A stretch of DNA of 64,000 bases from the NCBI GenBank assembly GCA_900114805.1, contig FOZN01000002.1, forward strand, positions 496,001-560,000, written 5' to 3'. The notes below the pieces were generated by a model. That model saw nothing but the letters and a program-made list of their open reading frames with translations, ran no database searches and had not been told where the DNA came from. Made by a program: the position numbers and the translations under genes. Positions 24,377 through 32,210 of this stretch are shown here, one piece after another. The stretch's first letter is position 1. Every line of letters begins with the position of its first letter. Origin of the DNA: Agrococcus baldri (lineage in GTDB: Bacteria > Actinomycetota > Actinomycetes > Actinomycetales > Microbacteriaceae).

Positions 24377-24484
24377 TCAGCGCACCTGCTGGTCGAGCAG
24401 CATGCCCGTCAGCAGCGCGAAGTCGTCGTCGGAGCGCAGTCGGTCGGCGGCCTCGTCGCCCGTGATGTGGAGTTCGCGCGTCAT
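24377..24484 (-). pseudogene. truncated second copy of the HhH-GPD gene start
   Basis: An ATG at 24484 opens a 35-codon frame (TRELHITGDEAADRL ... LLTGMLLDQQVR) that is almost identical to residues 1-33 of the HhH-GPD protein and then stops. It is the upstream remnant left where the APH/TA island separates the two copies. The Thr-Arg-Glu start differs from the intact copy (His-Glu), so the two 5-prime ends have distinct origins. Confidence 0.85.
24382..24469. repeat. 88-bp direct repeat, copy B
   Basis: Partner of 22923-23010; the interval between the copies holds the APH pseudogene and toxin-antitoxin pair. Confidence 0.92.
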
Positions 24485-24543
24485 GGCTCCAGGGTGCCAC
24501 GCCGCGTCCTCCGCGACCACGTCCGACTGCGGCCGCGCAGGGC

Positions 24544-24578
24544 CGCGCCCCCGCCTGGTCACGACAGGCGGGGGCGCG
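24544..24578 (-). terminator. terminator hairpin of the surface-protein gene
   Basis: CGCGCCCCCGCCTG (24544-24557) and its exact complement (24565-24578) with a 7-nt loop, 11 bp past the stop codon at 24590. It lacks a T-run. Confidence 0.8.
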
Positions 24579-24589
24579 GGGATGAGGGA

Positions 24590-27500
24590 TCAGGCGTCGC
24601 GCTCGCGGCGCCTGACGAGGAGCAGCCCACCGGCGGCGAGGAGCGCGAGCCCGGCCGCGATCATGGACATCGGGAGCTCACCGCCCGTGCGTGGCAGGGT
24701 CGGCGTCGGCGCCGTCACGCCGGGCGGCGTCACCACCGTGGGCGGCGTGACCACACCGGGCACCGGGAGCACGTGCGTCGCCGATACCGTCACCGTGTTG
24801 GTGGGCGTCTCTGGCGAGCCATCGCCGGCGACCGCCGCCGTGTTCGCGAAGACGTCGCTCACGGTGGTGCCGGGCGCGTGCGCCGGAGCAGCCGGCACCT
24901 TCGCGGTGAAGGTGATCGTCACCATCTCGCCCGGCGCCATCGAGGCGATCTCGATGCGGTGCACGAGCCCGTTGAGCGTCGCCGTGCAGGTCACCGAGCA
25001 CGTGGCGAGGCCGTCGGGCATCAGGCCGTCGCGCAGCGTGTCGGTCACGACCACACCCGTCGTCGCGGCTGTGCCACCCGCGGTGACCACGACGCGGTAC
25101 TGCACGGTGTTGCCGTAGTCGACGACTCCGTCGCTCGCGACCCATCCGCCGTTCACCCACTCGAAGACCGACTTCTCGGCCGCGAGGCTGCCGCTGACGA
25201 GTGGCGTCTCCTCGCAGTCGATGTTGTTGGTGTCGGTCTCACAGGTGCCGTCGGTCGGGGCGAGGTCGTCCTCGGTGGTGACCGTGGCGAGGTTGACGCG
25301 CACGCCGGGCTCGGCATCCGCGTTCACGCTCACCTTCAGCACCAGCACCACACTGGCGCCGGCGGTGAGAGCGAGGGGGTTCACGGAGCAGGTGACCGTC
25401 TGGCCCGAAGCCGCACAGCCGGCGGGGCCGCTCACGTAGGTCAGGCCGGCGGGCAGCTGATCGGTCACCGTCACCGGCTCGCCGCCGTCGACATCTCGAT
25501 CGCCGACGTTCGTCACGGTGATCGTGTAGTCGAACTGCGCGCCTGGGCCTGCGATGGCGCCACCGTCATCCTTGTCGAGCGCAAGGTCGACCGGCGCGTC
25601 ATTGTTCTCGATGGTGCAGGTCGCTTCGTCGCCCACCCCCAGAGTGAGCGCACCTCCCTGCAGCGCACCGCCATCGCAGACCCAGCCGCTGGCTGTGTAG
25701 CCGGTCGGGCCGCCCGACTCGGAGAGCTGGTAGACGCCGGCCCTGACCGCGCGATTCGTGATCGCGTCGGCACCGTGCGTGCCGGTGACGCCAACGGTGG
25801 GGCCAGCGGCCGTCAGCGTCCAGCCGACGTCCGCTGCGTTGCCGCCGTCGTCGTTGACGACGACCTTCCGCAGCGTCAGTCGTGGCGCGATGTCATCGTT
25901 GGTGATCGTGCAGGTGACGTGCACGCCGCGGGGAACGGTGACCGTGTCGGTGGCAGGATCGAACGCGCCGTCGCAGACCCACTCGCTCGCCGCGTAGCCG
26001 GCAGGACCAGCGGACTCCGAGAGCACATAGTCGCCGGGGATCACCGGCACGGCTGCGACACCACCTGCGCCGGAGATGCCCGGCGTCGGGCCGGCGGCGG
26101 AGAGCGTCCAGTCGCTCGCCGTCGCCGTGCCGCCGTCGCCCACGATGACGTTCTTGATGAGCGTGAGCGAGCCCGCTTGGTCGTCGTTCGTCAGCTCGCA
26201 GTACGCGCGGTCGCCGTTGCTGAGCTCGATCTGCGCGTTCAGGATGCTGATCGGTTGCTGGCCGTTCGCGTCGGACCAGCAGGCGATGCCGGTCAGCGCC
26301 CAGCCGGCCACCGCGACCTCTCCGAGAGTGTAGGTGCCGGCCGAGACGGCGACGTTCGTCACCGCGGCACTGCCCTCGACGCCGCTCAGCGAGGTCGGGC
26401 CGGTCGCCGTCAGCGTGAAGTCGGTGTCGACAGCGCTGCCGCCGTTGTCGGCGACGAGGCGCTTGAGCAGCGTGAGGTGCGCAGGGCTGTCGTCGTTCGT
26501 GATCGAGCAGACCACTGTCGCGCCCTTCGCGATCGTGACGACACTGCCGACGACCTTCCCGCCGGTGCACGTCCAGCTGCTCGCGCTGTAGCCGTCGAGG
26601 CTGGTCTCGTGGAGCGTGTAGGAGCCGGCCGGAATGGAACCGGTGAGCGAACTGCCCACGCCGGAGATCGTGTCGAAGCCGGTGAGCGCGGCGCCACTGC
26701 TCCTGCTGGCCGTCAGCCTGAAGTCAGCCGCTGTCGCGGTGCCCCCATTGTTGTTGACGACGATCTTGTCCAAGGTCAGCGTCGCGCCGCGGTCACACTC
26801 GTCGCCGTTGTCGCCGTGGTCGTCGTCGCAGGGCTCCTCATCGTCATCACACCGGTCGCCATGACCGGGGACGCAAGGCTCCTCGTCATCGTCGCACCGG
26901 TCGCCATGCCTTGGGACACAAGGCTCCTCATCGTCATCGCACCGGTCGCCATGGCCCGAGGAGCACGGCTCCTCGCCGTCATCGCAGCGGTCATCGCCGC
27001 CGCCGCCCCAACCGCGGTCACCGCTCGTGGTCATATGCGAGTCCGAACCGTGACCCGGGACGCACGGCTCCTCGCCGTCGTCACAGCGGTCACCGTCGCC
27101 GTCGCCGCCCCAACCGCGGTCACCGCTGGTGGAGGCATGCGAGTCCGAACCGTGACCCGGGTAGCAGGGCTCCTGCCCGTCGTCGCAGCGGTCGCTGCCC
27201 GTCGCGACATACGAATCCGAACCGTGGACCAGGTAGCAAGGATCGTCACCGTCATCGCACCGGTCGTCGCCAGTGGCAACATACGAGTCCGACCCGTGGC
27301 CGGGATAGCAGGGATCCTCCGCGTCATCGCAGCGGTCGCCGTCGTCACCACCGCCGCCGCCTCGGTGGTCCCCGCTCGTGGCGGCTTGCGAGTCCGGCCG
27401 GTCGCCGTCCTCGCAGCGATCCTGCCCGTCGGCGCCATGGACCGGCCCCGTCGTGGCCGGCGCGGCCTGAGTCGTGACGGCCTCGACCGCGGGCGTCACG

Positions 27501-27805
27501 ACCGCGGGCGCGGCCTCCTCGACCGCCGGCGCGGGCTCCTCGACTTGGGGCACGACCTCCTCGACGACTGGCGCGACGTCCTCGCCCGCCGGCGCGACGT
27601 CCTCGACCTCAGTCGTGACATCGTCGAGCTCGGTCGTGGGATCGCCGACCTCGGAAGTGGTTGTGGAGGTGTCGACCGTCGTCGCATGTGCGGCGGGCAG
27701 CGCGATGAGCGGAGCGAACAAGCCGAGCGCAAGCGCGGCGGTCATCGCTGCGATGCGTCGTGCCGCCGGCATCGACGCCCTGTGGTGCTTCGCCCGCCCG
27801 TCCAT
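24590..27805 (-). CDS. large LPRTG-anchored surface protein with Cys/Asp repeat array
   Basis: 1071 aa. Signal peptide ends near residue 41 (LPAAHA). Residues 42-120 are a Thr/Glu/Pro-Ala stalk. Residues ~129-340 hold nine units of the type DRCDDGEEPC, spaced by GHGSDS or Gly-rich linkers. Four ~95-residue prealbumin-like domains follow (LTLxKxVVxxxGG ... YTLxE ... CxITNDD), then two DUF11 repeats. LPRTGG, a hydrophobic helix and RRRERDA form a sortase signal from residue ~1037. The start is ATG 27805 (GAGGAG six bases upstream) rather than ATG 27823. Probably a wall-anchored adhesin or stalk; the acidic Cys repeats may bind Ca2+ or be disulfide-linked. The sortase at 55-56 kb is class E, whose preferred motif is LAXTG, so the anchoring enzyme may lie elsewhere. 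Confidence 0.9.
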   Translation of the reverse strand: MDGRAKHHRASMPAARRIAAMTAALALGLFAPLIALPAAHATTVDTSTTTSEVGDPTTELDDVTTEVEDVAPAGEDVAPVVEEVVPQVEEPAPAVEEAAPAVVTPAVEAVTTQAAPATTGPVHGADGQDRCEDGDRPDSQAATSGDHRGGGGGDDGDRCDDAEDPCYPGHGSDSYVATGDDRCDDGDDPCYLVHGSDSYVATGSDRCDDGQEPCYPGHGSDSHASTSGDRGWGGDGDGDRCDDGEEPCVPGHGSDSHMTTSGDRGWGGGGDDRCDDGEEPCSSGHGDRCDDDEEPCVPRHGDRCDDDEEPCVPGHGDRCDDDEEPCDDDHGDNGDECDRGATLTLDKIVVNNNGGTATAADFRLTASRSSGAALTGFDTISGVGSSLTGSIPAGSYTLHETSLDGYSASSWTCTGGKVVGSVVTIAKGATVVCSITNDDSPAHLTLLKRLVADNGGSAVDTDFTLTATGPTSLSGVEGSAAVTNVAVSAGTYTLGEVAVAGWALTGIACWSDANGQQPISILNAQIELSNGDRAYCELTNDDQAGSLTLIKNVIVGDGGTATASDWTLSAAGPTPGISGAGGVAAVPVIPGDYVLSESAGPAGYAASEWVCDGAFDPATDTVTVPRGVHVTCTITNDDIAPRLTLRKVVVNDDGGNAADVGWTLTAAGPTVGVTGTHGADAITNRAVRAGVYQLSESGGPTGYTASGWVCDGGALQGGALTLGVGDEATCTIENNDAPVDLALDKDDGGAIAGPGAQFDYTITVTNVGDRDVDGGEPVTVTDQLPAGLTYVSGPAGCAASGQTVTCSVNPLALTAGASVVLVLKVSVNADAEPGVRVNLATVTTEDDLAPTDGTCETDTNNIDCEETPLVSGSLAAEKSVFEWVNGGWVASDGVVDYGNTVQYRVVVTAGGTAATTGVVVTDTLRDGLMPDGLATCSVTCTATLNGLVHRIEIASMAPGEMVTITFTAKVPAAPAHAPGTTVSDVFANTAAVAGDGSPETPTNTVTVSATHVLPVPGVVTPPTVVTPPGVTAPTPTLPRTGGELPMSMIAAGLALLAAGGLLLVRRRERDA
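26786..27421 (-). repeat. coding repeat array (DRCDDxxEPC units)
   Basis: Nine related units; the last four are near-perfect 45-bp tandem repeats encoding 15-residue HGDRCDDDEEPCVPG-type units (roughly 26800-26960). Earlier units are longer and separated by GSDS/SGDRGWGG spacers, which suggests older duplications. Confidence 0.88.
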
Positions 27806-27900
27806 GGTCAGCTCCTCGTGCATGCACCGCCGTGACGGCTGGGGGCGCCGATCCGCTCCGGACTGCGGGACTGCTCACGCACCTTGCCGATCAGATAAAG

Positions 27901-27924
27901 CCTTGCGACACCACTGGCGCAAGG
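27901..27924. repeat. 7-bp inverted repeat in the surface-gene upstream region
   Basis: CCTTGCG (27901-27907) and CGCAAGG (27918-27924) with a 10-nt loop, about 95 bp upstream of the surface-protein start, in the AT-richer 27806-28033 interval. It may be an operator or 5-UTR hairpin. On the minus strand TTGCGC-17-TTTATC is a weak promoter candidate over it. Confidence 0.35.
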
Positions 27925-28033
27925 TGCCCGGCGGAAACTCTGACAAGGTTATGGAACAGCGCTTCCTTTGCTATGACGATGCTGAGCAAGCCTGCAGGAA
28001 TCACGCATCAGCGGGCTCGAAGCCCGCGCCTGC

Positions 28034-28039
28034 GAGAAT
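28034..28039 (+). promoter_or_regulatory. putative -10 (GAGAAT) of a leaderless small gene
   Basis: GAGAAT six bases before ATG 28046. GGAG in the spacer is too close to the ATG for a good RBS. Confidence 0.35.
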
Positions 28040-28045
28040 GGAGCC

Positions 28046-28306
28046 ATGCAGACGAAGCGCTCCAACCCCTGGGCGTGGTGGGCGTTCTGGGTCGGCCTCC
28101 TGGGCCTGATCCTCATGCCGATCCCGCTCTTCATCGGCCTGATCCTCGGCGGCGGCCTCGGCGCGATCGCCGCGATCCTCGCCGTCATCGCACTGTTCAA
28201 GTCGCGGCACGCCGGCGGGCGCGGCATCGCGCCGGCCATCCTGGCCGCGGTGTTCGTGCTGCTGACCTACGGCGGCATCTCGATCGGCGGCGGCGTCATC
28301 TGGTGA
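28046..28306 (+). CDS. small membrane protein (DUF4190-like)
   Basis: 86 aa. Pattern RSNPWAWWAFWVGLLGLILMPIPLFIGLILGGGLGAIAAILAVIAL with two to three helices; the Lys/Arg loop and Gly-rich second helix resemble DUF4190-type proteins. The 3-prime end overlaps the convergent gene by 11 bp. Function unknown. Confidence 0.72.
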   Translation: MQTKRSNPWAWWAFWVGLLGLILMPIPLFIGLILGGGLGAIAAILAVIALFKSRHAGGRGIAPAILAAVFVLLTYGGISIGGGVIW

Positions 28307-28745
28307 CGCTGCGGTCGCCCAGCAACGACCGCGCCGCCAGCACCAGCATCGCCACGAGCCCCACGAGCAGCAGCCCGTCGGCGGCGATGTAGAGGTAGTG
28401 CAGCCCCGAGCCGCCCTCGCTCGCGCCGGTGACCACCGCATCCGTCGTGCCGTGCAGCATCGGCCGGATCACCAGCGCCTTGAGCGCCAGCACGACGGCC
28501 AGGGCGATGGCGAGCGCGCGCTCGGGCCGCCGCGCGCGCGAGCGGAAGACGGCGAGCAGCAGCAGCACCGCGAGCACCCCCTCGACGATGTTCATCGCCG
28601 CGAAGACGAGCCGGCCGATGCCGAGCCCGAGCGGGATGGTGATGCCCGGCGCCTGGAACTTCAGCGGCGTCTCGATCAGCGAGATGCCGATGATGAGGCC
28701 GAGCCAGACGGCCGGCAGGATCAGGCGGGTGGCGCGGGCGAGCAT
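28296..28745 (-). CDS. four-helix membrane protein
   Basis: 149 aa with four hydrophobic segments: LILPAVWLGLIIGISLIE, RLVFAAMNIVEGVLAVLLL, ALAIALAVVLALKALVI, YLYIAADGLLLVGLVAML. The sequence SLIETPLKFQAPG between helices 1 and 2 is characteristic of a widespread uncharacterised family. TAGATT lies six bases before the ATG, so the message is probably leaderless. Converges on and overlaps the preceding small gene by 11 bp. Function unknown. Confidence 0.78.
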   Translation of the reverse strand: MLARATRLILPAVWLGLIIGISLIETPLKFQAPGITIPLGLGIGRLVFAAMNIVEGVLAVLLLLAVFRSRARRPERALAIALAVVLALKALVIRPMLHGTTDAVVTGASEGGSGLHYLYIAADGLLLVGLVAMLVLAARSLLGDRSVTR

Positions 28746-28751
28746 GCCCCC

Positions 28752-28757
28752 AATCTA
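28752..28757 (-). promoter_or_regulatory. putative -10 (TAGATT) of leaderless four-helix gene
   Basis: TAGATT on the minus strand, six bases before ATG 28745. Confidence 0.5.
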
Positions 28758-28863
28758 CGACCGGTCCGCGGTCCGTCTGTGGGCGGATGCGTCGGCACGG
28801 CACGGGGAGTGCGCCACGGGCCGGGGGTCCCACGGGCCGGGCAGGGGTGCGAGTATCGAGGGC

Positions 28864-30231
28864 ATGGCAGCCCCCTCCACGACCCTGCTCATCATCGGCG
28901 CTTCCGGCGACCTGACCAGCAGGCTGCTGCTGCCGGGCATCGCGACGCTGCTGGCGGCTGACCCGGCCAGACGCGTCGAGATCGTCGGCACCGACCTGCG
29001 CGAGCTCGACGACGACGAGTGGCGCTCGCGCGTCGAGACGGCGATGGCAGCCGGCGACCCGGAGGGCGCTGCTGCCACGGAGGTGCTGCGCACCACTCGC
29101 TACGTGGCCGGCGACGCCACCGACGCGAAGCAGCTGCGTGCGCTGATCGACTCGATCGACTGCGAGCGGCTCGTGATCTACTTCGCCCTGCCGCCGACGG
29201 TGACCGCCCTCGTCTGCGCGACGCTCGAGCAGGTCGGGGCGCCCGAGGGCACGATCCTCGCGCTCGAGAAGCCCTTCGGCGACAGCCTCGAGCGCGCTCG
29301 CGAGCTCAACGCGCTCGTCACCCGCATCGTGCCCGAGGAGCAGGTGTTCCGCATCGACCACTTCCTGGGGCTCTACACGGTGCTCAACCTGATCGGGCTG
29401 CGCTTCGCCAATCGGCTGCTGCAGCCGGTGTGGGATCGCGACTCCATCGAGCGGGTCGAGATCCTCTACGACGAGACGGTCACGCTCGAGGGTCGCGGCT
29501 ACTACGACACGGCAGGGGCGCTGCGCGACATGATCCAGTCGCACCTGCTGCAGATCATGGCGATGATCGCGATGGACCCGATCCGCTCGATCCACGAGCG
29601 CGACCTGCGCGACGCCATCGGCGCGGTGCTGCGCTCGGCCCGCGTGGTCGACCCCGTGCGCGACACCCGGCGCGGCCGCTACACGGCAGGCGCCATCGAC
29701 GGGCGGGAGGTGCCCGACTACGTCGCCGAGCAGGGCGTGCAGCCCGAGCGCGGCACCGAGACGCTCGCGCAGGTGCAGGTCGAGGTCGCCAACCACCGGT
29801 GGGCGGGCGTGCCGTTCGTGCTGCGATCGGGCAAGGCGATGGGGGCCATCCGCAAGCAGGCGATCGTGCACTTCAGGCCGCCGGCCCACATCCCGGAGGG
29901 CTTCGGGGGCCGCGACACCGGCGACCGGCTGGTGATCGACTTCCGGCCCGACGGCTTCGAGCTGCACCTGACGACGAACGGCCGGGGCGACCCCTTCACG
30001 TTCGAGCAGACCGTGCTGCGCGGCGAGCTCGGCGGTGCGCAGCTCGAGCCCTACGGCGAGGTGCTCGCCTCCATCCTCGACGGCGATCCGCGGCTGGCGG
30101 TGCGCGGCGACGCCGCCGAGGAGTGCTGGCGCATCGTCGAGCCGGTGCTGGAGGCCTGGACCGCCGGCACGGTGCCGCTCGACGAGTACCCGGCCGGCTC
30201 CTCCGGCCCCGCCGGGTGGCGCACGAGCTGA
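28864..30231 (+). CDS. zwf: glucose-6-phosphate dehydrogenase homologue with altered substrate motif
   Basis: 455 aa. NADP-binding IIGASGDLTSRLLLPG at the N-terminus, EKPFG (K126), and the catalytic His region RGYYDTAGALRDMIQSHLLQ (H217) are all present. The usual RIDHYLGK motif reads RIDHFLGLY (D155-L160), so the Lys that contacts the 6-phosphate sugar is Leu. The enzyme may therefore prefer another substrate or have reduced activity; it could be a second G6PDH paralogue beside a canonical zwf elsewhere. The neighbours are not pentose-phosphate genes, which also argues for a paralogue. The ATG at 28864 has no clear RBS. Confidence 0.85.
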   Translation: MAAPSTTLLIIGASGDLTSRLLLPGIATLLAADPARRVEIVGTDLRELDDDEWRSRVETAMAAGDPEGAAATEVLRTTRYVAGDATDAKQLRALIDSIDCERLVIYFALPPTVTALVCATLEQVGAPEGTILALEKPFGDSLERARELNALVTRIVPEEQVFRIDHFLGLYTVLNLIGLRFANRLLQPVWDRDSIERVEILYDETVTLEGRGYYDTAGALRDMIQSHLLQIMAMIAMDPIRSIHERDLRDAIGAVLRSARVVDPVRDTRRGRYTAGAIDGREVPDYVAEQGVQPERGTETLAQVQVEVANHRWAGVPFVLRSGKAMGAIRKQAIVHFRPPAHIPEGFGGRDTGDRLVIDFRPDGFELHLTTNGRGDPFTFEQTVLRGELGGAQLEPYGEVLASILDGDPRLAVRGDAAEECWRIVEPVLEAWTAGTVPLDEYPAGSSGPAGWRTS

Positions 30232-30331
30232 GCGCCGCGGCCCGCCGCTGCTGAGGTCGCGGCGATTCCCAAGGCTCGCCGTGCACCCTTGTCCACGACG
30301 CGCATCGCAGACCGAGCCCAGGAGCCCCCGA

Positions 30332-30619
30332 ATGACCTTCCGCTACACCGACGACGTGATCGAGGCCGTCGTGCATCACATGAACGGCGACCACGGCGAT
30401 GACCAGCTCGCCATCGTCCGCGAGCATGCTCGGCCCGACGCAGCATCCGCCACGCTCGTGACGCTGGGGGCGGATGGGCTGGGCTTCGACGTCGAGGTGC
30501 CGGAGGGTCCCGAGCTGGTCACCGAGCGCGTGACCGTGGCGTGGCCGATGCCGATCGCGGAGCGCGCCGACATCCGCAGGGCGGTGGTGGCGCTCATGCC
30601 GCGAGAGAACACCGACTGA
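30332..30619 (+). CDS. DUF2470 domain protein
   Basis: 95 aa. TDDVIEAVVHHMNGDHGDDQLAIVREH is the DUF2470 signature, the domain found at the C-terminus of HugZ/HutZ haem-utilisation proteins; here it stands alone. GGAG seven bases before the ATG. It lies immediately upstream of haem oxygenase, so a role in haem handling or delivery to that enzyme is a reasonable inference. Confidence 0.85.
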   Translation: MTFRYTDDVIEAVVHHMNGDHGDDQLAIVREHARPDAASATLVTLGADGLGFDVEVPEGPELVTERVTVAWPMPIAERADIRRAVVALMPRENTD

Positions 30620-30653
30620 CGATCCCTCGCATCCGCTGGCGCGGCGCGACGCG

Positions 30654-30669
30654 GTAAGGGTAGCCTTAC
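30654..30669. promoter_or_regulatory. DtxR/IdeR-type iron box over the haem-oxygenase promoter
   Basis: GTAAGGGTAGCCTTAC is a perfect 6-bp-arm inverted repeat and matches the core of the DtxR/IdeR consensus (TTAGGTTAGCCTAACC). It covers the -10 TAGCCT, so iron-loaded regulator would block transcription. Confidence 0.75.
30661..30666 (+). promoter_or_regulatory. putative -10 (TAGCCT) of leaderless haem oxygenase
   Basis: TAGCCT is six bases before the ATG at 30673 and lies wholly inside the iron box. Confidence 0.6.
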
Positions 30670-30672
30670 TTC

Positions 30673-31293
30673 ATGCCCCATTCGCCCGATCTCGCCGCCC
30701 GCCTCCGCGCTGCGACCTGGTCGGCGCATCAGGCCGCCGCGGGCGACGCGTTCCTCAAGGGACTGCTGCGCGGCGAGCGGGGCGTGCACTACTACGCGCG
30801 CCTCGCCTCGCAGCACCTCGTCATCTACCGTGCGCTCGAGACGGCCGTCGCCGCGAGCGGCGACGGCCTGGCTGCGAGCCTGCACGACCCGGCGCTCGAG
30901 CGCGTCACAGCCATCGAGGCCGATCTCGCCGCCCTCGGCGGGCCGGTCGAGCCGACCCCGGCGACGGTCGCCTACGCTCAGCTCCTCGCCGGCCTCGCCG
31001 CCGACCCGGTGCGGCTCGCGGCGCACCACTACACCCGCTACCTCGGCGACCTCTCGGGCGGCCAGCACATCGGGCGAGCGCTCTCGCGCCGCTTCGGCGC
31101 GACGACGACGAGCTTCTACCGCTTCGCGATCGACGACCTCGACGCGTTCAAGCAGCAGTACCGGGCGAAGCTCGATGCCGCAGGGCTCGACTCTGCCGCC
31201 GAGCTCGCGCTGCTCGACGAGGCGGCGCGCGCCTACGCCGCCTCGCACGCCGTGCACGCGTCGCTGGCCGACGAGGCGGCGATGGTGGCATGA
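30673..31293 (+). CDS. haem oxygenase (biliverdin-producing, HmuO-like)
   Basis: Degrades haem to biliverdin, CO and Fe(II) to release iron. 206 aa, typical of HmuO. Proximal haem ligand H19 (ATWSAHQAA) and the distal helix GDLSGGQHIGRAL (residues 125-137) are intact, as are TRYLGDLSGGQ and FYRFAIDDLDAFKQQYR. The start codon is directly downstream of an iron box and a -10 element, indicating a leaderless, iron-repressed message. DUF2470 is upstream, and a DUF3159 membrane protein overlaps the stop by 4 bp. Confidence 0.94.
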   Translation: MPHSPDLAARLRAATWSAHQAAAGDAFLKGLLRGERGVHYYARLASQHLVIYRALETAVAASGDGLAASLHDPALERVTAIEADLAALGGPVEPTPATVAYAQLLAGLAADPVRLAAHHYTRYLGDLSGGQHIGRALSRRFGATTTSFYRFAIDDLDAFKQQYRAKLDAAGLDSAAELALLDEAARAYAASHAVHASLADEAAMVA

Positions 31294-32036
31294 CCGTGGG
31301 CGCGCACACCGGCGCGGTGCCGAGCCAGCACGACGACGACACCGAGGGCCTCGCACCCGCCGCCTTCGTCGACGGCCGCTACGACGCCGACGGCGACCCG
31401 ACCCGCGAGGAGTCCCTGGCACGGCTGCTCGGCGGCGGCAGGGCCGCCATCGAGGGCAGCGTGCCGCCGGTGGCGTTCCTCATCGGCTGGCTCGCGAGCG
31501 GCGGCGATCTGCTCACCGCCGCGATCTGGTCGCTGGCCGCGAGCGCCGCGACGCTCGTCGTCGCGCTCGTGCAGCGCCGCAAGCCGCGCGCCGTGCTCAT
31601 CGGCATGCTCATGACCGTGATCGCGGCGATGATCGCCTACTACACGGGCGAGGCGCGCAACTTCTTCCTCATCCAGCTGCTCTCGAACGCCGCGAGCGCA
31701 CTCGCGTGGATGGTCTCGATCGTGATCGGCTGGCCGTTCCTCGGGCTCATCGTGGGCGGCCTGATCGGCACCAAGACGCGCTGGCACCGGGACCCCGCGC
31801 TGCTGCGCGCCTACCAGCGCGCCTCGTGGGTCTGGGTGCTGCAGTACGTGATCCGCGTCGTCGTCTTCACCGTGCTCTATCTGCTGAACGAGACGACCTG
31901 GCTGGCGATCATGCGCGCCGCGCTCACCTATCCGCTGATCATCGCCTGCATCGCCGTCTCCGGCTGGGTGCTGTTCGCGGCCATCCCGAAGGCGCACCCC
32001 GGCATCCGCAAGCCGCAGGTGGCGCTGGCGGAGTGA
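31290..32036 (+). CDS. DUF3159 membrane protein
   Basis: 248 aa. An acidic soluble N-terminus (~45 residues) precedes five to six helices. LLGGGRAAIEGSVPPVAFLIGWLASGGD and FFLIQLLSNAASALAWMVSIVIGWPFLG match DUF3159, a family common in Micrococcales. ATG overlaps the haem-oxygenase stop (ATGA), so it is co-transcribed and probably iron-regulated too. Function unknown. Confidence 0.88.
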   Translation: MTVGAHTGAVPSQHDDDTEGLAPAAFVDGRYDADGDPTREESLARLLGGGRAAIEGSVPPVAFLIGWLASGGDLLTAAIWSLAASAATLVVALVQRRKPRAVLIGMLMTVIAAMIAYYTGEARNFFLIQLLSNAASALAWMVSIVIGWPFLGLIVGGLIGTKTRWHRDPALLRAYQRASWVWVLQYVIRVVVFTVLYLLNETTWLAIMRAALTYPLIIACIAVSGWVLFAAIPKAHPGIRKPQVALAE

Positions 32037-32056
32037 ATCCGCGCCGCTGGCGCAGG

Positions 32057-32065
32057 TTGTCCACA
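32057..32065 (+). promoter_or_regulatory. DnaA-box-like 9-mer (TTGTCCACA)
   Basis: Exact match to the DnaA box form favoured by GC-rich actinobacteria. It is isolated, so it may be a titration site or chance. Confidence 0.35.
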
Positions 32066-32121
32066 GGCACCCGCCCGACCATTGCGGATGCGTCGGGCCC
32101 GGCGTACAGTTCCGGGCAAGC

Positions 32122-32198
32122 AAGCGATGCGGACCGACCAGGCGCCTTCACCAGTTCTTGCACTTGAGCAAGCGCCACTGAGCCAGTCCGCATCGCTT
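32122..32198. repeat. structured intergenic element closed by a perfect 13-bp stem
   Basis: AAGCGATGCGGAC (32122-32134) and its exact complement (32186-32198) enclose 51 nt that contain a further CTTGC...GCAAG hairpin. It could encode a structured RNA, a regulatory element or a small mobile palindromic element. It lies in the 374-bp gap between the DUF3159 gene and the GntR promoter, in which I see no protein gene. Confidence 0.6.
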
Positions 32199-32210
32199 CT
32201 TCTCTGCCCC

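Noticed and set aside
26786-27421. CRISPR-like array
   Set aside because: Repeats are in-frame coding units of a secreted protein, with variable spacing and no unique spacers or cas genes.
24362-27835. A 1157-codon open frame on the plus strand opposite the surface protein
   Set aside because: It is Arg/Gly/Val-rich with no domain or RBS, and arises because the repeat-rich minus-strand gene leaves the other strand open. The minus-strand frame has signal peptide, domains and LPRTG end.
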